This document shows, piece by piece, positions 17,668-29,500 of a stretch of DNA of 64,000 nucleotides. The notes below the pieces were generated by a model. The model was not told the DNA's origin and searched no databases. It worked only from the letters and a program-made list of their open reading frames with translations. The first letter of the stretch is position 1, and each line of letters starts with the position of its first letter. The stretch is from Rhizobacter sp. OV335. Lineage in GTDB: Bacteria > Pseudomonadota > Gammaproteobacteria > Burkholderiales > Burkholderiaceae_C. The stretch covers positions 1 to 64,000 of the forward strand of contig NZ_FRCQ01000010.1 in assembly GCF_900142965.1 (NCBI RefSeq). The letters are read 5' to 3'. A program made the translations under genes and the position numbers.

Positions 17668-20487
17668 TTAAATCAACGGGCCGTTGCGCTGGGCGTCTTC
17701 GGCGAGCAGCCGGTGCTGCTCGGCGCTGAGGGCCGGGTTGGGCAGGTGGGCGGCCGGTGCCGAGGCGACCGCGGTCGCCGGGTGCGCGGCGTCATGCGCC
17801 AGTACCTCGCCGGCCGGGGCCGCCAACAACTCGTTCAACTGCACGGTCGGCGTCGAGAGCTTCTCCTTCGCGAACCACACATCCGCCATCTGGTGCTGCG
17901 AGCCGTCGCTCATCGTCACGCTCGACACCAACCCCAGCAGGTTTCCGTGGTCCACCTGGCTGCCCGTGAGCGCATGCAGGTCCAGCGACACCACACCCAC
18001 GTCCGCCAGCGATTTCAGCTCGCCGGCATCCGTCTTGCCGTCGTGGTTCGCGTCGACCCATAGCCGCAGGTCCTTGAAAGCGGCATCGGCGGCGTTGATT
18101 GCGCCGTCGTGGTTGCCATCCAGCTGTGCCAGTGCGGCATAGCCGTTCGCCGCCCGCGTGCCGTCGGCCATCCGCGTGCCGATGCCGAACAGCTCACTGC
18201 CGTCGTTGATCACGCCGTCGTGGTTGCGGTCCAGCGCCAGCAGCGCCGAGCCTTCCGCGACCCAGCCGGTGCGCGACGCACTGCCGGTGGCCGCGATGTC
18301 GAAGCTCACGCCCTGGCTCGCCGCACTCGTGTGGATGCCGGTGCCGGCCAGGTCGAGCACGATCGGCGTCACCGACAGCAGCGCCGAGATCTGCGCGCCC
18401 GTCATCACGCCGAGATCTTCCGGCGTGATCGCGGCCACCTGCTGCAGCGACATCGCGGCGATGTCGGCCGTCTCCAGCGCCACCGTCTGCGCGGTCGTCA
18501 GCGCGGCGATGTGGTCGGTGCTCAACCCGGCGATCTGGTCGGTGCCCAGCGCCACGATTTGCGCCGTCGACAGTGCGGCGAACTGGTGGGTGCTCAAGAC
18601 CCCGAGCTGGTCGCTGCCGAGGGCATGGAAGGCGGCGGTGCTGAGGGCCCGCAGGTCCTGCGTCTCCATCGCCGCCACCTGGGTGGCGTCGAGCCCGGCT
18701 GCCTGCGCGCTGGTCAATGCGGCGAACTGGGCGGAGCTCATCGCGACGATCTCGTCGGTCGTCAGCGCGGCAACGGCCGCGGCGCCGAGCGCCCGCACCG
18801 CGCCGCTGCTCAGCGCGGCCAGGTCGGCCGTCTCCAGCGCCGCCACCTGGGCCGGCGTCAGCGCCGCGGCCTGCGCGGTCGACAGCGCCGCGAACTGCGT
18901 GGTCGTCAGCGCGTTCAGGTAGTCGGTCGGCAGTGCTGCAAGCTGCGGACCGGTCAGCGATGCGATCTGCGCCGTCGTCAGCGCGGCGAACTGGTCCGAG
19001 CCGAGCGCCTCCATCTGCGCGGGCGTCAGCGCGCGGAACGCGGCCGAGCTCAGCGCGCGCAGGTCGGCGGTCTCCAGCGCCAGCATCTGATCCGTCGTCA
19101 GCGCGGCGGCCTGCGTCGCGGTGAGCGCCGCGGCCTGGGCCGTCGTCAGGGCGGCTATCTCGCCGGTCGTCAGCGCGGCGACCGAGGCCGCGCTCAGCGC
19201 CTTGATCGCCGCGGTGTTCAGCGCCGCCCAATCGGCCGTCTCAAGGCTCGCCACCTGGGTCGGCGACAAGGCCGCCACCTGCGCTGACGTCAGCGCGGCG
19301 AACTGCGCGGTGCCGAGCGCCTGCAGGTCGTCGCTGTTGAAAGAGGCCACCTGCGCCGGCGTCAGCGACGCGATCTGCGCGGTGGTCAGCACCGCCAGCT
19401 GTGTCGGGGTCAGCGCGTCGATCTGCGACGCGCTCAGTGCGCGGAACGCGGCCGAACTCAGCGCGCGCAGGTCGGCCGTCTCCAGCGCCGCGATCTGCGC
19501 GTCGCTCAATGCAGTGATCTGCGCCGAGCTCAGCGCCGCAGCCTGCGCGGTGGTCAATGCGGCGATCTCGTCCGTCGTCACCGCGGCCAGCGCCAGCGGG
19601 TCGATGCCGCGGATCGCGGCCGTCGACAACGCCGCCCAGTCGGCCGTGGGCAGCGCGGCCAGCTGTGCCGGGCTCAGCCCCGCGGCCTGCGCCGAGGTGA
19701 GGGCGGCGAACTGCTGTGTCGACATCTGCTGCAGGTCGTCGGTGCCGAGCGTCGCCACCTGCGCTGCTGTCAGCGCGGCGATCTGGGCGGTGCTCAACGC
19801 GCCGATCTGCGTCGGCAGCAGCCCGTCGAACTGCGTGGTCGTCAGCGCACCCAGCTGGGCCGTGCTCAACAGCGCGATCTGCGCGGTGGTCAAGGCATCG
19901 AGCTGCGCGGCCGACAGCCCGCGCAGCGCGGCCGTCGTCAGCGCGCGCAGGTCGGCGCTCTCCAGGTGCGAGATCTGCTGCGTGGTCAGCGCCGCGGCCT
20001 GCGCGCTGTTCAGCGCCGCGAACTCGGCGGTTGTCATCGCGTTCAGCGCCGCGGTCGCCAGCGCGGCGAGCGCGGCCGGCGACAGCGCGGCCACCTGCTG
20101 CGTGGTCAGCAGCACGATCTCCTGCGTCGTCAGCGCGGCCAGTTGCGCACTGCTCCAGCCGCGGATCGCCGCGGTGGTCAGCGCGCGCAGGTCGGCCGTC
20201 TCCAGGTTCGTGGCCTGCTGCGCGGTGATCGCGCCGGCCTGCACCGGCGTCAGCATGCCGAACTGCGCGGTCGTCAGCGCGTTCAGCTCGCTGGTCGTCA
20301 TGCCGGCGATCTGCTGCGTCGTCAGCGCCTGCACCTGGGCGTCGGTGAGCCCGGTGGTGTTGGAGGTGGTGACCGGCGGCGCCGGCGTGGCCGACGCGCT
20401 CGCGGTGTTGCCGTCGGACGAGAACAGGTCCCGCCAGGCCGAAGGCAGCAGCTTGCCGACCAACCACTTGACGAAGCCGAATTTCAT
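17668..20487 (-). CDS. Octapeptide-repeat protein with C-terminal FrpC-type calcium-binding module (smaller paralogue)
   Basis: 939-aa protein of unknown function. Residues 1-45 include a short amphipathic start and an Ala/Thr/Pro linker, with no signal peptide. Residues about 46-706 are about 82 tandem octads of the pattern small-L-[ST]-[ST]-x-Q-hydrophobic-x. Octads carrying ETADLR, SDDLQ and ETADWA recur with spacing 6, 4 and 7, a 17-octad cycle of 136 aa; the matching DNA sites at 18,655, 19,063 and 19,471 are exactly 408 bp apart. Residues 707-939 hold EF-hand-like loops (DRNHDGVINDGSE, DGNHDGAINAAD, DANHDGKTDAGE) and end in NGPLI. Clear ribosome-binding bases are missing before the ATG. 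It lies 81 bp downstream of the giant paralogue. Confidence 0.85.
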   Translation of the reverse strand: MKFGFVKWLVGKLLPSAWRDLFSSDGNTASASATPAPPVTTSNTTGLTDAQVQALTTQQIAGMTTSELNALTTAQFGMLTPVQAGAITAQQATNLETADLRALTTAAIRGWSSAQLAALTTQEIVLLTTQQVAALSPAALAALATAALNAMTTAEFAALNSAQAAALTTQQISHLESADLRALTTAALRGLSAAQLDALTTAQIALLSTAQLGALTTTQFDGLLPTQIGALSTAQIAALTAAQVATLGTDDLQQMSTQQFAALTSAQAAGLSPAQLAALPTADWAALSTAAIRGIDPLALAAVTTDEIAALTTAQAAALSSAQITALSDAQIAALETADLRALSSAAFRALSASQIDALTPTQLAVLTTAQIASLTPAQVASFNSDDLQALGTAQFAALTSAQVAALSPTQVASLETADWAALNTAAIKALSAASVAALTTGEIAALTTAQAAALTATQAAALTTDQMLALETADLRALSSAAFRALTPAQMEALGSDQFAALTTAQIASLTGPQLAALPTDYLNALTTTQFAALSTAQAAALTPAQVAALETADLAALSSGAVRALGAAAVAALTTDEIVAMSSAQFAALTSAQAAGLDATQVAAMETQDLRALSTAAFHALGSDQLGVLSTHQFAALSTAQIVALGTDQIAGLSTDHIAALTTAQTVALETADIAAMSLQQVAAITPEDLGVMTGAQISALLSVTPIVLDLAGTGIHTSAASQGVSFDIAATGSASRTGWVAEGSALLALDRNHDGVINDGSELFGIGTRMADGTRAANGYAALAQLDGNHDGAINAADAAFKDLRLWVDANHDGKTDAGELKSLADVGVVSLDLHALTGSQVDHGNLLGLVSSVTMSDGSQHQMADVWFAKEKLSTPTVQLNELLAAPAGEVLAHDAAHPATAVASAPAAHLPNPALSAEQHRLLAEDAQRNGPLI

Positions 20488-20518
20488 GCGGGCAGGGGGG
20501 CGGGTGACGGGCGTGAGC

Positions 20519-20552
20519 GCGCGGCACGCACTTCAGGGAGTGCGTGCCGCGC
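20519..20552. terminator. 14-bp perfect hairpin between the two octapeptide-repeat genes
   Basis: gcgcggcacgcact pairs perfectly with agtgcgtgccgcgc around the loop tcaggg. It lies 16 bp after the stop of the giant gene and 31 bp before the start of the smaller one. With no T-tract it may attenuate transcription or protect the upstream mRNA 3' end rather than fully terminate. Confidence 0.5.
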
Positions 20553-20568
20553 CATCATCGGTTGCCGC

Positions 20569-23500
20569 TCAGATCAGCGGGCCGATGTTCTTCAGGTGCT
20601 CTTCATCGGCCAGCAGCTTGTGGTCGATGTGCACCGCGGCGTGCGCCGTCGGTTGCGTCGCCGCCACCGTCGGGGCACTGCTGCCACCGGCCAGCACGTC
20701 GCTGGTCGGCGCGGCCAGCACGTCGGCCAGTTGCACCGGCAGTTCCTTGGCTGCCGCCGCATCGGTCGTCGGCGCCTTGCCGAACCACACGTCCGCCATG
20801 TCGTGCTTGGCGCCGTCCGCCGTCGTGTAGCTCGACACCAGGCCCAGCAGGTTGCCGTTCTGCACCGTCGCGCCGCTCGCGGCATGCAGGTCCAGAGAGA
20901 CGATCCCGAAGTCGGCCAGGCCGTGCAGCTCGCCCTTCTCGGAGATGCCGTCCTGGTTGGCATCGACCCACACCTTCAGCTTGTCGAAGTTCACGTCCGC
21001 GGCGGTCAGCTTGCCGTCGTGGTTCGTGTCCTCGATCTTCATCGCTTCGTAACCGTTGCCGGCGCGGGTGCCGTCGGCCTTCACGGTCGCGACGCCGAAC
21101 AGCTCGGTGCCGTCGTTGATCTTGCCGTCGCCGTTGCGGTCCATCACCAGGATGCCGTCGGTCGCGGCCGCCCAGCCCACCTTGTTGGCATGGCCGGTGG
21201 CGTTCAGGTCGAAGTTGACCCCGTGCGCCGCCGACACCGTCGAGACGCCGTCACCGTTCAGGTCCAGCACGATCGGCGAGGCCGCCATGAAGGCATCCAG
21301 CTGCGGCGACGACATCACCGCGATGTCCTGCCCTTCGAAGGCCGAGATCTGCGTCATCGACATCGCCGCGATGTCCTGGGTCTCCAGGGCCATCGTCTGC
21401 GTGGTCGTCAGCGCGATCACCTGGTCGGTCGTCAGCGAATGCACCTGGGCGGTCGTGAAGGCCGCGATCTGGGCACCGCTCAACGCCTGGAAGGTGTCGG
21501 TCGTGATGGCCTGGATCTGGTCGGTCGTCAGCGACTGGATCGCGGCCGTGCTCAGCGCATGGATGTCCGCGGTTTCCAGGTTGCCGATCTGCGTGGCCGT
21601 CAGCGACTGGATCTGCGCCGTGTTCATCACCAGGAACTGCGAGGCGGTGAACGCGTTCAGGTCGTCGGTCGCCAGGTGCGAGAGCTGCGAGGTCGTCAGG
21701 TTGCTCACCTGGCCGCCCAGCGACGACAGCTGCGTCGTGGTCAGTTCACCCAGTTGCGCATCCGTCAGGGCACGCAGCGAGGTCGAGGTCAGTGAGCGCA
21801 GGTCCTGCGTCTCGATCACCGAGATCTGGTCGGTCGTGATGCCGAGCACCTGGGTCGCCGACAGCGACGCGTAGTGCGCCGTGGTCAGGGCCTGCAGGTC
21901 ATCGGTCGCCATCGTGCCGATCTGCGACGCGGTCAGCGAGGCCGACTGTGCCGTGGTCAGCGCCGCGAACTGCGTGCCCGTCAGCGCGTTCAGGTCGTCA
22001 CTCGACAGGCTGGAGATCTGCGTCGTCGTCAGCGAAGCCACCTGGGCCGTCGTCAAGGCACCGAACTGGTCGGAACCCATCGCGTCCAGCTGCGCGGTGC
22101 TCAGCGAACGCAGTGCCGCGGTGCTCAGCGCACGCAGGTCGTCGGTCTGCAGGGCCGCCATCTGGTCGGACGTGAAGGACTGCACCTGGGCCGTCGAGAA
22201 GACCGCGAACTGGCTGGTGGTCAGCGCGTTCAGGTCATCGGTGGTCAGCGTGCCGACCTGGCTGGCCGACAGGGCCGCCACCTGGCCGGTGGTCAGGGCC
22301 GCCATCTGGTCGGAGGTCAACGCCTCCAGCTGGGCGGAGTCCAGCGCGCGGATCGCGTTGGTGCTCAGCGCGCGCAGGTCGGAAGACTCCAGGTTCGGCA
22401 TCTGGTCGGTCGTCAGCGCATGCGCCTGGGCCGTGGTCAGTGCCGCGTACTGCGCCGTCGTCAGTGCACGCAGGTCGTCGGATTGCAGGCCGGCGATCTG
22501 GGTGACCGTCAGCGATGCCACCTGGGCCGTCGTCATCGCCGCGAACTGCGCGGTGCCGAAGGCGTTCAGGTCGTCGGTGACCAGGTTGCTCAGTTGCGCG
22601 GTCGTCAACGCCGTCACCTGGGCCACCGTGAGCTGGCCCATCTGGTCGGAGCTCAGCGCATCGATCTGCGCGGTGCTCATGTTGGCGATGGCCGAGGTGC
22701 TGAGGGCACGCAGGTCCGACGATTCCAGGTGCGGGATCTGGTCGGAGGTCAGCGAAGCCACCTGCGCGGTCGACAGGATCGCGAACTGCGTGGTGCTCAG
22801 CGCGTTCAGCGAGTCGGAGCTCAGCGACGACAGCTGGGTGGTCGTCAGCGCGCCCACTTGCGCCGTCGTCAGCGACGCGACCTGGTCCGAGGTCAGCGCA
22901 GCGAACTGGTCGCTGTTCAGGCCACGGATGCCGGCGGTGCTGATGGCACGCAGGTCAGCCGATTCCAGGTGCGGGATCTGGTCGCTGGTCAGCGCGCCGA
23001 CTTGCGCGGTGCTGAGCGCAGCGTAGTGCGCCGTGGTCATCGCACGCAGGTCGTCGGTTTCCAGGCCAGCCACCTGGCCGACCGTCAGCGAAGCGACCTG
23101 GGCGGTCGACAGCGCGGCGAAGTCGGCGGTGTTCAGCGCGTTCAGGTCGGTGCTGGTCAGGTTGCTCAGCTGCGAGGTGGTCAGTGCGGCCACTTGCGCG
23201 GTCGTCAGCTGGCCCATCTGGTCCGAGGTCAGCGCATCGATCTGCGCCGTGGTCCAGTTGCGGATCGCGGCGGTGCTCAGGGCACGCAGGTCGGCCGATT
23301 CCAGCGTCGGGATCTGGTCGGTGGTCAGCGCGGCGGCCTGGGCGGTCGACAGCGTCGCGAACTGCGTCGTCGTCAGCGCGTTCAGGTCGTCGGTGCCCAG
23401 CTGCGACAGCTGGGTCGTCGTCAGCGCGGCCACTTGCGCGGTCGTCAGCGCGGCGAACTGGTCGCTGGTCAGCGAACCGAGCTGCGCCGAGTCGAGCTGG

Positions 23501-26500
23501 CGCAGCGCCGTCGTGCTGATCGCACGCAGGTCGCTGGATTCGAGGTTCGGCAGCTGGTCGGTCGTCAGTGCGGCGACTTGCGTGGTCGACAGCGCGGCGA
23601 AGTGCGCCGTCGTCATCGCACGCAGGTCGTCCGACTGCAGGCCGGCGATCTGGCCGGCCGTCAGCGATGCGACCTGGGCGGTCGACAGCGCGGCGAAGTC
23701 AGCCGTGTTCAGCGCGTTCAGGTCGTCGCTGACCAGGTTGCTCAGCTGGGCGGTCGTCAGGCCGGCGACTTGCGCGGTCGTCAGCTGGCCCATCTGGTCG
23801 GAGGTCAGCGCATCGATCTGCGCGGTGCTCCAGTTGCGGATCGCGGCGGTGCTCAAGGCGCGCAGGTCCGACGATTCGAGGTGCGGGATCTGGTCGGTCG
23901 TCAGCGACGCGGCTTGCGCGGTCGACAGGATCGCGAACTGGGCGGTGCTCAGTGCGTTCAGCGAGTCGGAGGTCAGCGACGACAGCTGGGTCGTCGTCAG
24001 CGCGGCGACTTGGGCGGTCGTCAGCGAAGCCACCTGGTCCGAGGTCAGCGCAGCGAACTGGTCGCTGTTCAGGCCGCGGATGCCGGCGGTGCTGATGGCA
24101 CGCAGGTCAGCCGATTCCAGGTGCGGGATCTGGTCGCTGGTCAGCGCGCCGACTTGCGCGGTGCTGAGCGCGGCGAACTGCGCCGTCGTCATCGCACGCA
24201 GGTCGTCGGTCTCGAGGCCAGCCACCTGGCCGACCGTCAGCGCAGCGACCTGGGCGGTCGACAGCGCAGCGAAGTCCGCGGTGTTCAGCGCATTCAGGTC
24301 GGTGCTGGTCAGGTTGGCCAGCTGGGTGGTCGTCAGGCCGGCCACTTGCGCGGTCGTCAGCTGGCCCATCTGGTCGGAGCTCAGCGCGTTCAGCTGGTCG
24401 GTGTTCCACGAGCGCAGGGCAGCGGTGCTCAGCGCACGCAGGTCCGAAGACTCCAGGTGCGGGATCTGGTCGGTCGTCAGCGACGCGACTTGCGCGGTCG
24501 ACAGGATCGCGAACTGGGTGGTGCTCAGTGCGTTCAGCGAGTCGGAGGTCAGCGAGGACAGCTGGGTCGTCGTCAGTGCGGCGACTTGCGCGGTCGTCAG
24601 CGAAGCCACTTGATCCGAGGTGAGGGCCGCGAACTGGTCGCTGTTCAGGCCGCGGATGCCGGCGGTGCTGATGGCACGCAGGTCAGCCGATTCCAGGTGC
24701 GGGATCTGGTCGCTGGTGAGGGCACCGACTTGCGCGGTCGACAGCGCGGCGAAGTGCGCCGTCGTCATTGCACGCAGGTCGTCGGTTTCCAGTCCGGCAA
24801 TCTGGCTGACCTTCAGCGCGGCGACCTGGGCGGTCGTCAGCGCGGCGAAGTCAGCGGTGTTCAGCGCGTTCAGGTCCTCGGTCGTCAGGTTCGCCAGTTG
24901 GGTGGTCGTCAGGCCGGCCACTTGCGCGGTCGTCAGCTGGCCCATCTGGTCGGAGCTCAGCGCGTTCAGCTGGTCGGTGCTCCACGAACGCAGCGCCGCG
25001 GTGCTCAGCGTGCGCAGGTCGGACGATTCGAGCACCGGGATCTGGTCGGTGGTCAGCGACGCGACTTGCGTGGTCGACAGCGCGGCGTACTGCTGCGTCG
25101 TCAGCGCGCGCAGGTCGTCGCTGTTCAGCGTCGACAGCTGGGTGGTCGTCAGCGCGGCGACCTGGCCGGTCGTCAGTGCGCCGATCTGGCCCGAGTCGAG
25201 GGCGGCCAGCTGGTCGCTGTTCAGCGCGCGGATGGCCGTCGTGCTGATGGCGCGCAGGTCGGCCGATTCGAGGTTCGGGATCTGGTCGGTCGTCAACGCA
25301 CCGACTTGCGCCGAGTTCATCGCGGCGTATTGCGCGGTGGTCAGGGCACGCAGGTCATCGGATTGCAGGCCGGCGATCTGGGTCGGCGTCAGCGACGCGA
25401 CTTGCGCGGTGGACAGCGCAGCGAACTGCGCGGTGTTCATCGCGTTCAGGTCGTCGGTGACCAGGTTCGACAGCTGGGCGGTCGTCAGGCCGGCCACTTG
25501 CGCGGTCGTCAGCTGGCCCATCTGGTCGGAGCTCAGCGCGTCGATCTGCGCGGTGGTCCAGTTGCGCAGCGCGGCGGTGCTCAGCGAGCGCAGGTCCGAC
25601 GACTCCAGGTGCGGGATCTGGTCGGTCGTCAGCGCAGCGGCCTGGGCGGTCGACAGGATCGCGAACTGGTTGGTCGTCAGCGCGTTCAGGTCATCGGAGC
25701 CGAGGCCGGCGAGTTGCGCCGGCGTCAGCGCAGCGACCTGGCCGGTCGTCAGCGCAGCGAACTGGTCGCTGGTCAAGGCACCGAGCTGGTCGGAGTTCAG
25801 CTGGCGCAGCGCGGCGGTGCTGATGGCGCGCAGGTCGGCGGATTCGAGGTTCGGCAGCTGGTCGGTGGTCAGCGCGGCGACTTGCGCGGTGTTCAGCGCG
25901 GCGTACTGGGCCGTCGTCAGGGCACGCAGGTCATCGGATTGCAGGCCGGCGATCTGCGTCGCGGTCAGGCCGGCGACTTGCGCGGTCGACAGCGCGACGA
26001 ACTGCGCGGTGTTCATCGCGTTCAGGTCGTCGGTCACCAGGTTGCTCAGCTGGGCGGTCGTCAGGGCGGCCACTTGCGCGGTCGTCAGCTGGCCCATCTG
26101 GTCGGAGGTCAGTGCATCGACTTGCGCGGTGGTCCAGTTGCGGATCGCGGCGGTGCTCAGCGAGCGCAGGTCCGACGACTCCAGGTGCGGGATCTGGTCG
26201 GTCGTCAGCGCAGCGGCCTGGGCGGTCGACAGCGTCGCGAACTGGTTGGTCGTCAGCGCGTTCAGGTCGTCGGTGCCGAGCGTCGACAGCTGGGTCGTGG
26301 TCAGCGCGGCAATCTGGCCGGTCGTCAGCGCAGCGAACTGGTCGCTGGTCAGGGCGCCGAGCTGGCTGGAGTCGAGCTGGCGCAGCGCCGTCGTGCTGAT
26401 CGCACGCAGGTCGGCTGATTCGAGGTTCGGCAGCTGGTCGGTCGTCAGCGCGGCGACCTGGGCGGTCGTCAGCGCTGCGAACTGGGCGGTGCTCAGTGCG

Positions 26501-29500
26501 CGCAGGTCATCGGATTGCAGGCCGGCGATCTGGGTCGGCGTCAGCGACGCGACCTGGGCGGTGGACAGCGCGGCGAACTGCGCGGTGTTCATCGCGTTCA
26601 GGTCGTCGGTGACCAGGTTCGACAGCTGGGCGGTCGTCAGGCCGGCGACTTGCGCGGTCGTCAGCTGGCCCATCTGGTCGGAGCTCAGCGCATCGACCTG
26701 CGCGGTGCTCCAGTTGCGGATCGCGGCGGTGCTCAGCGCACGCAGGTCCGACGATTCGAGGTGCGGGATCTGGTCGGTGGTCAGCGCGGCGGCCTGGGCG
26801 GTCGACAGGATCGCGAACTGGGCGGTGCTCAGCGCGTTCAGCGAGTCGGAGCTCAGCGAGGCCAGCTGGGTCGTCGTCAACGCGGCGACCTGGGCGGTCG
26901 TCAGCGAAGCCACCTGGTCCGAGGTCAGCGCAGCGAACTGGTCGCTGTTCAGGCCGCGGATGCCGGCGGTGCTGATGGCACGCAGGTCGGCGGATTCGAG
27001 GTGCGGGATCTGGTCGCTGGTGAGGGCGCCGACTTGCGCGGTGCTGAGCGCGGCGAACTGCGCCGTCGTCATCGCACGCAGGTCATCGGTCTCGAGGCCG
27101 GCCACCTGGCTGACCTTCAGCGCGGCGACCTGGGCGGTCGACAGCGCGGCGAAGTCGGCGGTGTTCAGCGCGTTCAGGTCTTCGGTCGTCAGGTTGGCGA
27201 CCTGGGTGGTCGACAGCGCGGCAACCTGGGCCGTGCTCAGCGCGCCCATGTGGTCGGAGTTCAGCGCGGCCAGCTGGTCGCTGTTCAGCGCGCGGATCGC
27301 GGCGGTGCTCAGCGCACGCAGATCCTGCGTCTCCAGGTTCGACATCTGCGTCGTCGTGATGGCGGCGGCCTGGGCGGTCGTCATCGCGGCGAACTGCGCA
27401 GTGGTCAGCGCGTTCAGGTTGTTGGTGTTCAGGCCGTCGACCTGCGGCGTCGAGGTCAGCGCGGCGACCTGGGCGGTCGTCAGCTGGGCCATCTGGTCGG
27501 AGGTCAGCGCATTGATCTGGTCGGTGTTCAGCGCGCGGATCGCGGCGGTGCTGAGCGCGCGCAGGTCGGCCGATTCGAGGTTCGGGATCTGGTCGGTCGT
27601 CAGCGCGCCGACCTGGGCCGAGTTCATCGCGGCGTATTGCGCGGTGCTCAGCGCACGCAGGTCATCGGACACCAGTCCGGCGATCTGGGCGGTGGTCAGC
27701 GACGCGACCTGGGCGGTGGACAGCGCGGCGAACTGCGCGGTGTTCATCGCGTTCAGGTCGGCGGTGTTCAGGCTCGTCAGCTGGGTGGTGGTCAGGCCGG
27801 CCACTTGCGCGGTCGTCAACTGGCCCATCTGGTCGGAGCTCAGCGCGTCGATCTGGGCGGTGGTCCAGCTGCGCAGCGCGGCGGTGCTCAGCGTGCGCAG
27901 GTCCGACGATTCCAGGTGCGGGATCTGGTCGGTGGTCAGCGCGGCGGTCTGCGCGCTCGACATCGCGGTGAATTGCGCGGTGCTCAGTGCGTTCAGGTCG
28001 TCCGAGGCCAGCGAGGCGATCTGCGTGGTCGTCAGCGCGGCCACCTGCGTGGTCGTCAGCGACGCGATCTGGTCGGAGGTGAGGGCGGCGAACTGGTCGC
28101 TGTTGAGGCCGCGGATGCCGGCGGTGCTGATCGCACGCAGGTCCGAGGACTCGATGTTGGGCATCTGGTCGCTGGTCAGCGCGGCGACTTGCGCCGTCGT
28201 CATCGCGGCGTATTGCCCGGTGGTCAGCGCGCGCAGGTCATCGGATTGCAGGCCGGCGATCTGCGTCGGGGTCAGCGCGGCGACTTGCGCGGTCGACAGC
28301 GCGACGAACTGCGCGGTGTTCATCGCGTTCAGGTCGTCGGTGCTCAGGTTGGCCAGTTGGGACGTGGTCAGTGCGGCGACCTGGGCGGTCGTCAGCTGGC
28401 CCATCTGGTCGGAGGTCAGCGCGTCGACTTGCGCGGTGGTCCAGTTGCGCAGCGCGGCGGTGCTCAGCGCGCGCAGGTCGGACGATTCGAGCGTCGGGAT
28501 CTGATCGGTGGTCAGCGAGGCGGCTTGCGCGGTCGACAGCGTCGCGAACTGCGTGGTCGTCAGCGCGTTCAGGTCGTCGGTGCCGAGGGTCGACAGCTGG
28601 GTCGTCGTCAGCGCGGCGACCTGGCCGGTGGTCAGCGCGGCCATCTGGTCGCTGGTCAGCGAGCCGAGCTGGTCGGAGTTCAGCTGGCGCAGCGCGGCGG
28701 TGCTGATGGCACGCAGGTCGCTCGATTCGAGGTTCGGGATCTGGTCGGTGGTCAGTGCGGCGACCTGGGCGGTCGTCAGCGCCGCGAACTGGGCGGTGCT
28801 CAGCGCACGCAGGTCATCGGACTGCAGGCCGGCGATCTGCGTCGGCGTCAGCGCGGCGACTTGCGCGGTGGACAGCGCGGCGAACTGGTTCGTCGTCAGC
28901 GCGTTCAGGTCGTCGGTGACCAGGTTGGCCAGCTGTGCGGTGGTCAGCGCAGCGACTTGCGAGGTCGTCAGCTGGGCCATCTGGTCGCTGGTCAGCGCGT
29001 CGACCTGGGCGGTGGTCCAGTTGCGGATCGCGGCGGTGCTCAGGGCACGCAGGTCCGACGATTCGAGGTGCGGGATCTGGTCGGAGGTCAGCGCGGCGGC
29101 CTGGGCCGTCGACAGCACGCCGAACTGCGTGGTGCTCAGCGCGTTCAGCGAATCGGAGGTCAGCGACGACAGCTGGCCGGTCGTCAGCGCGGAGATCTGG
29201 CCGGTGGTCAGCGAGCCGACCTGGTCGGAGGTCAGTGCGCCGAACTGGTCGCTGTTCAGGCCGCGGATGCCGGCGGTGCTGATGGCACGCAGGTCGGACG
29301 ATTCGAGCTTCGGGATCTGGTCGCTGGTCAGCGCGCCGACTTGCGCGGTGGTCAGTGCAGCGTACTGGGCGGTGCTCAGGGCGCGCAGGTCATCGGATTG
29401 CAGTCCGGCGATCTGCGTCGGGGTCAGGGCCACGACTTGCGCGGTGGACAGTGCGGCGAATTGCGCGGTGTTCAGCGCGTTCAGGTCGTCGGTGGTCAGG

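Noticed and set aside
27430-27490. Possible frameshift in the repeat gene where the octad phase slips
   Set aside because: The slip is exactly one codon (nine-residue octad ALTSTPQVD); the reading frame continues intact on both sides.
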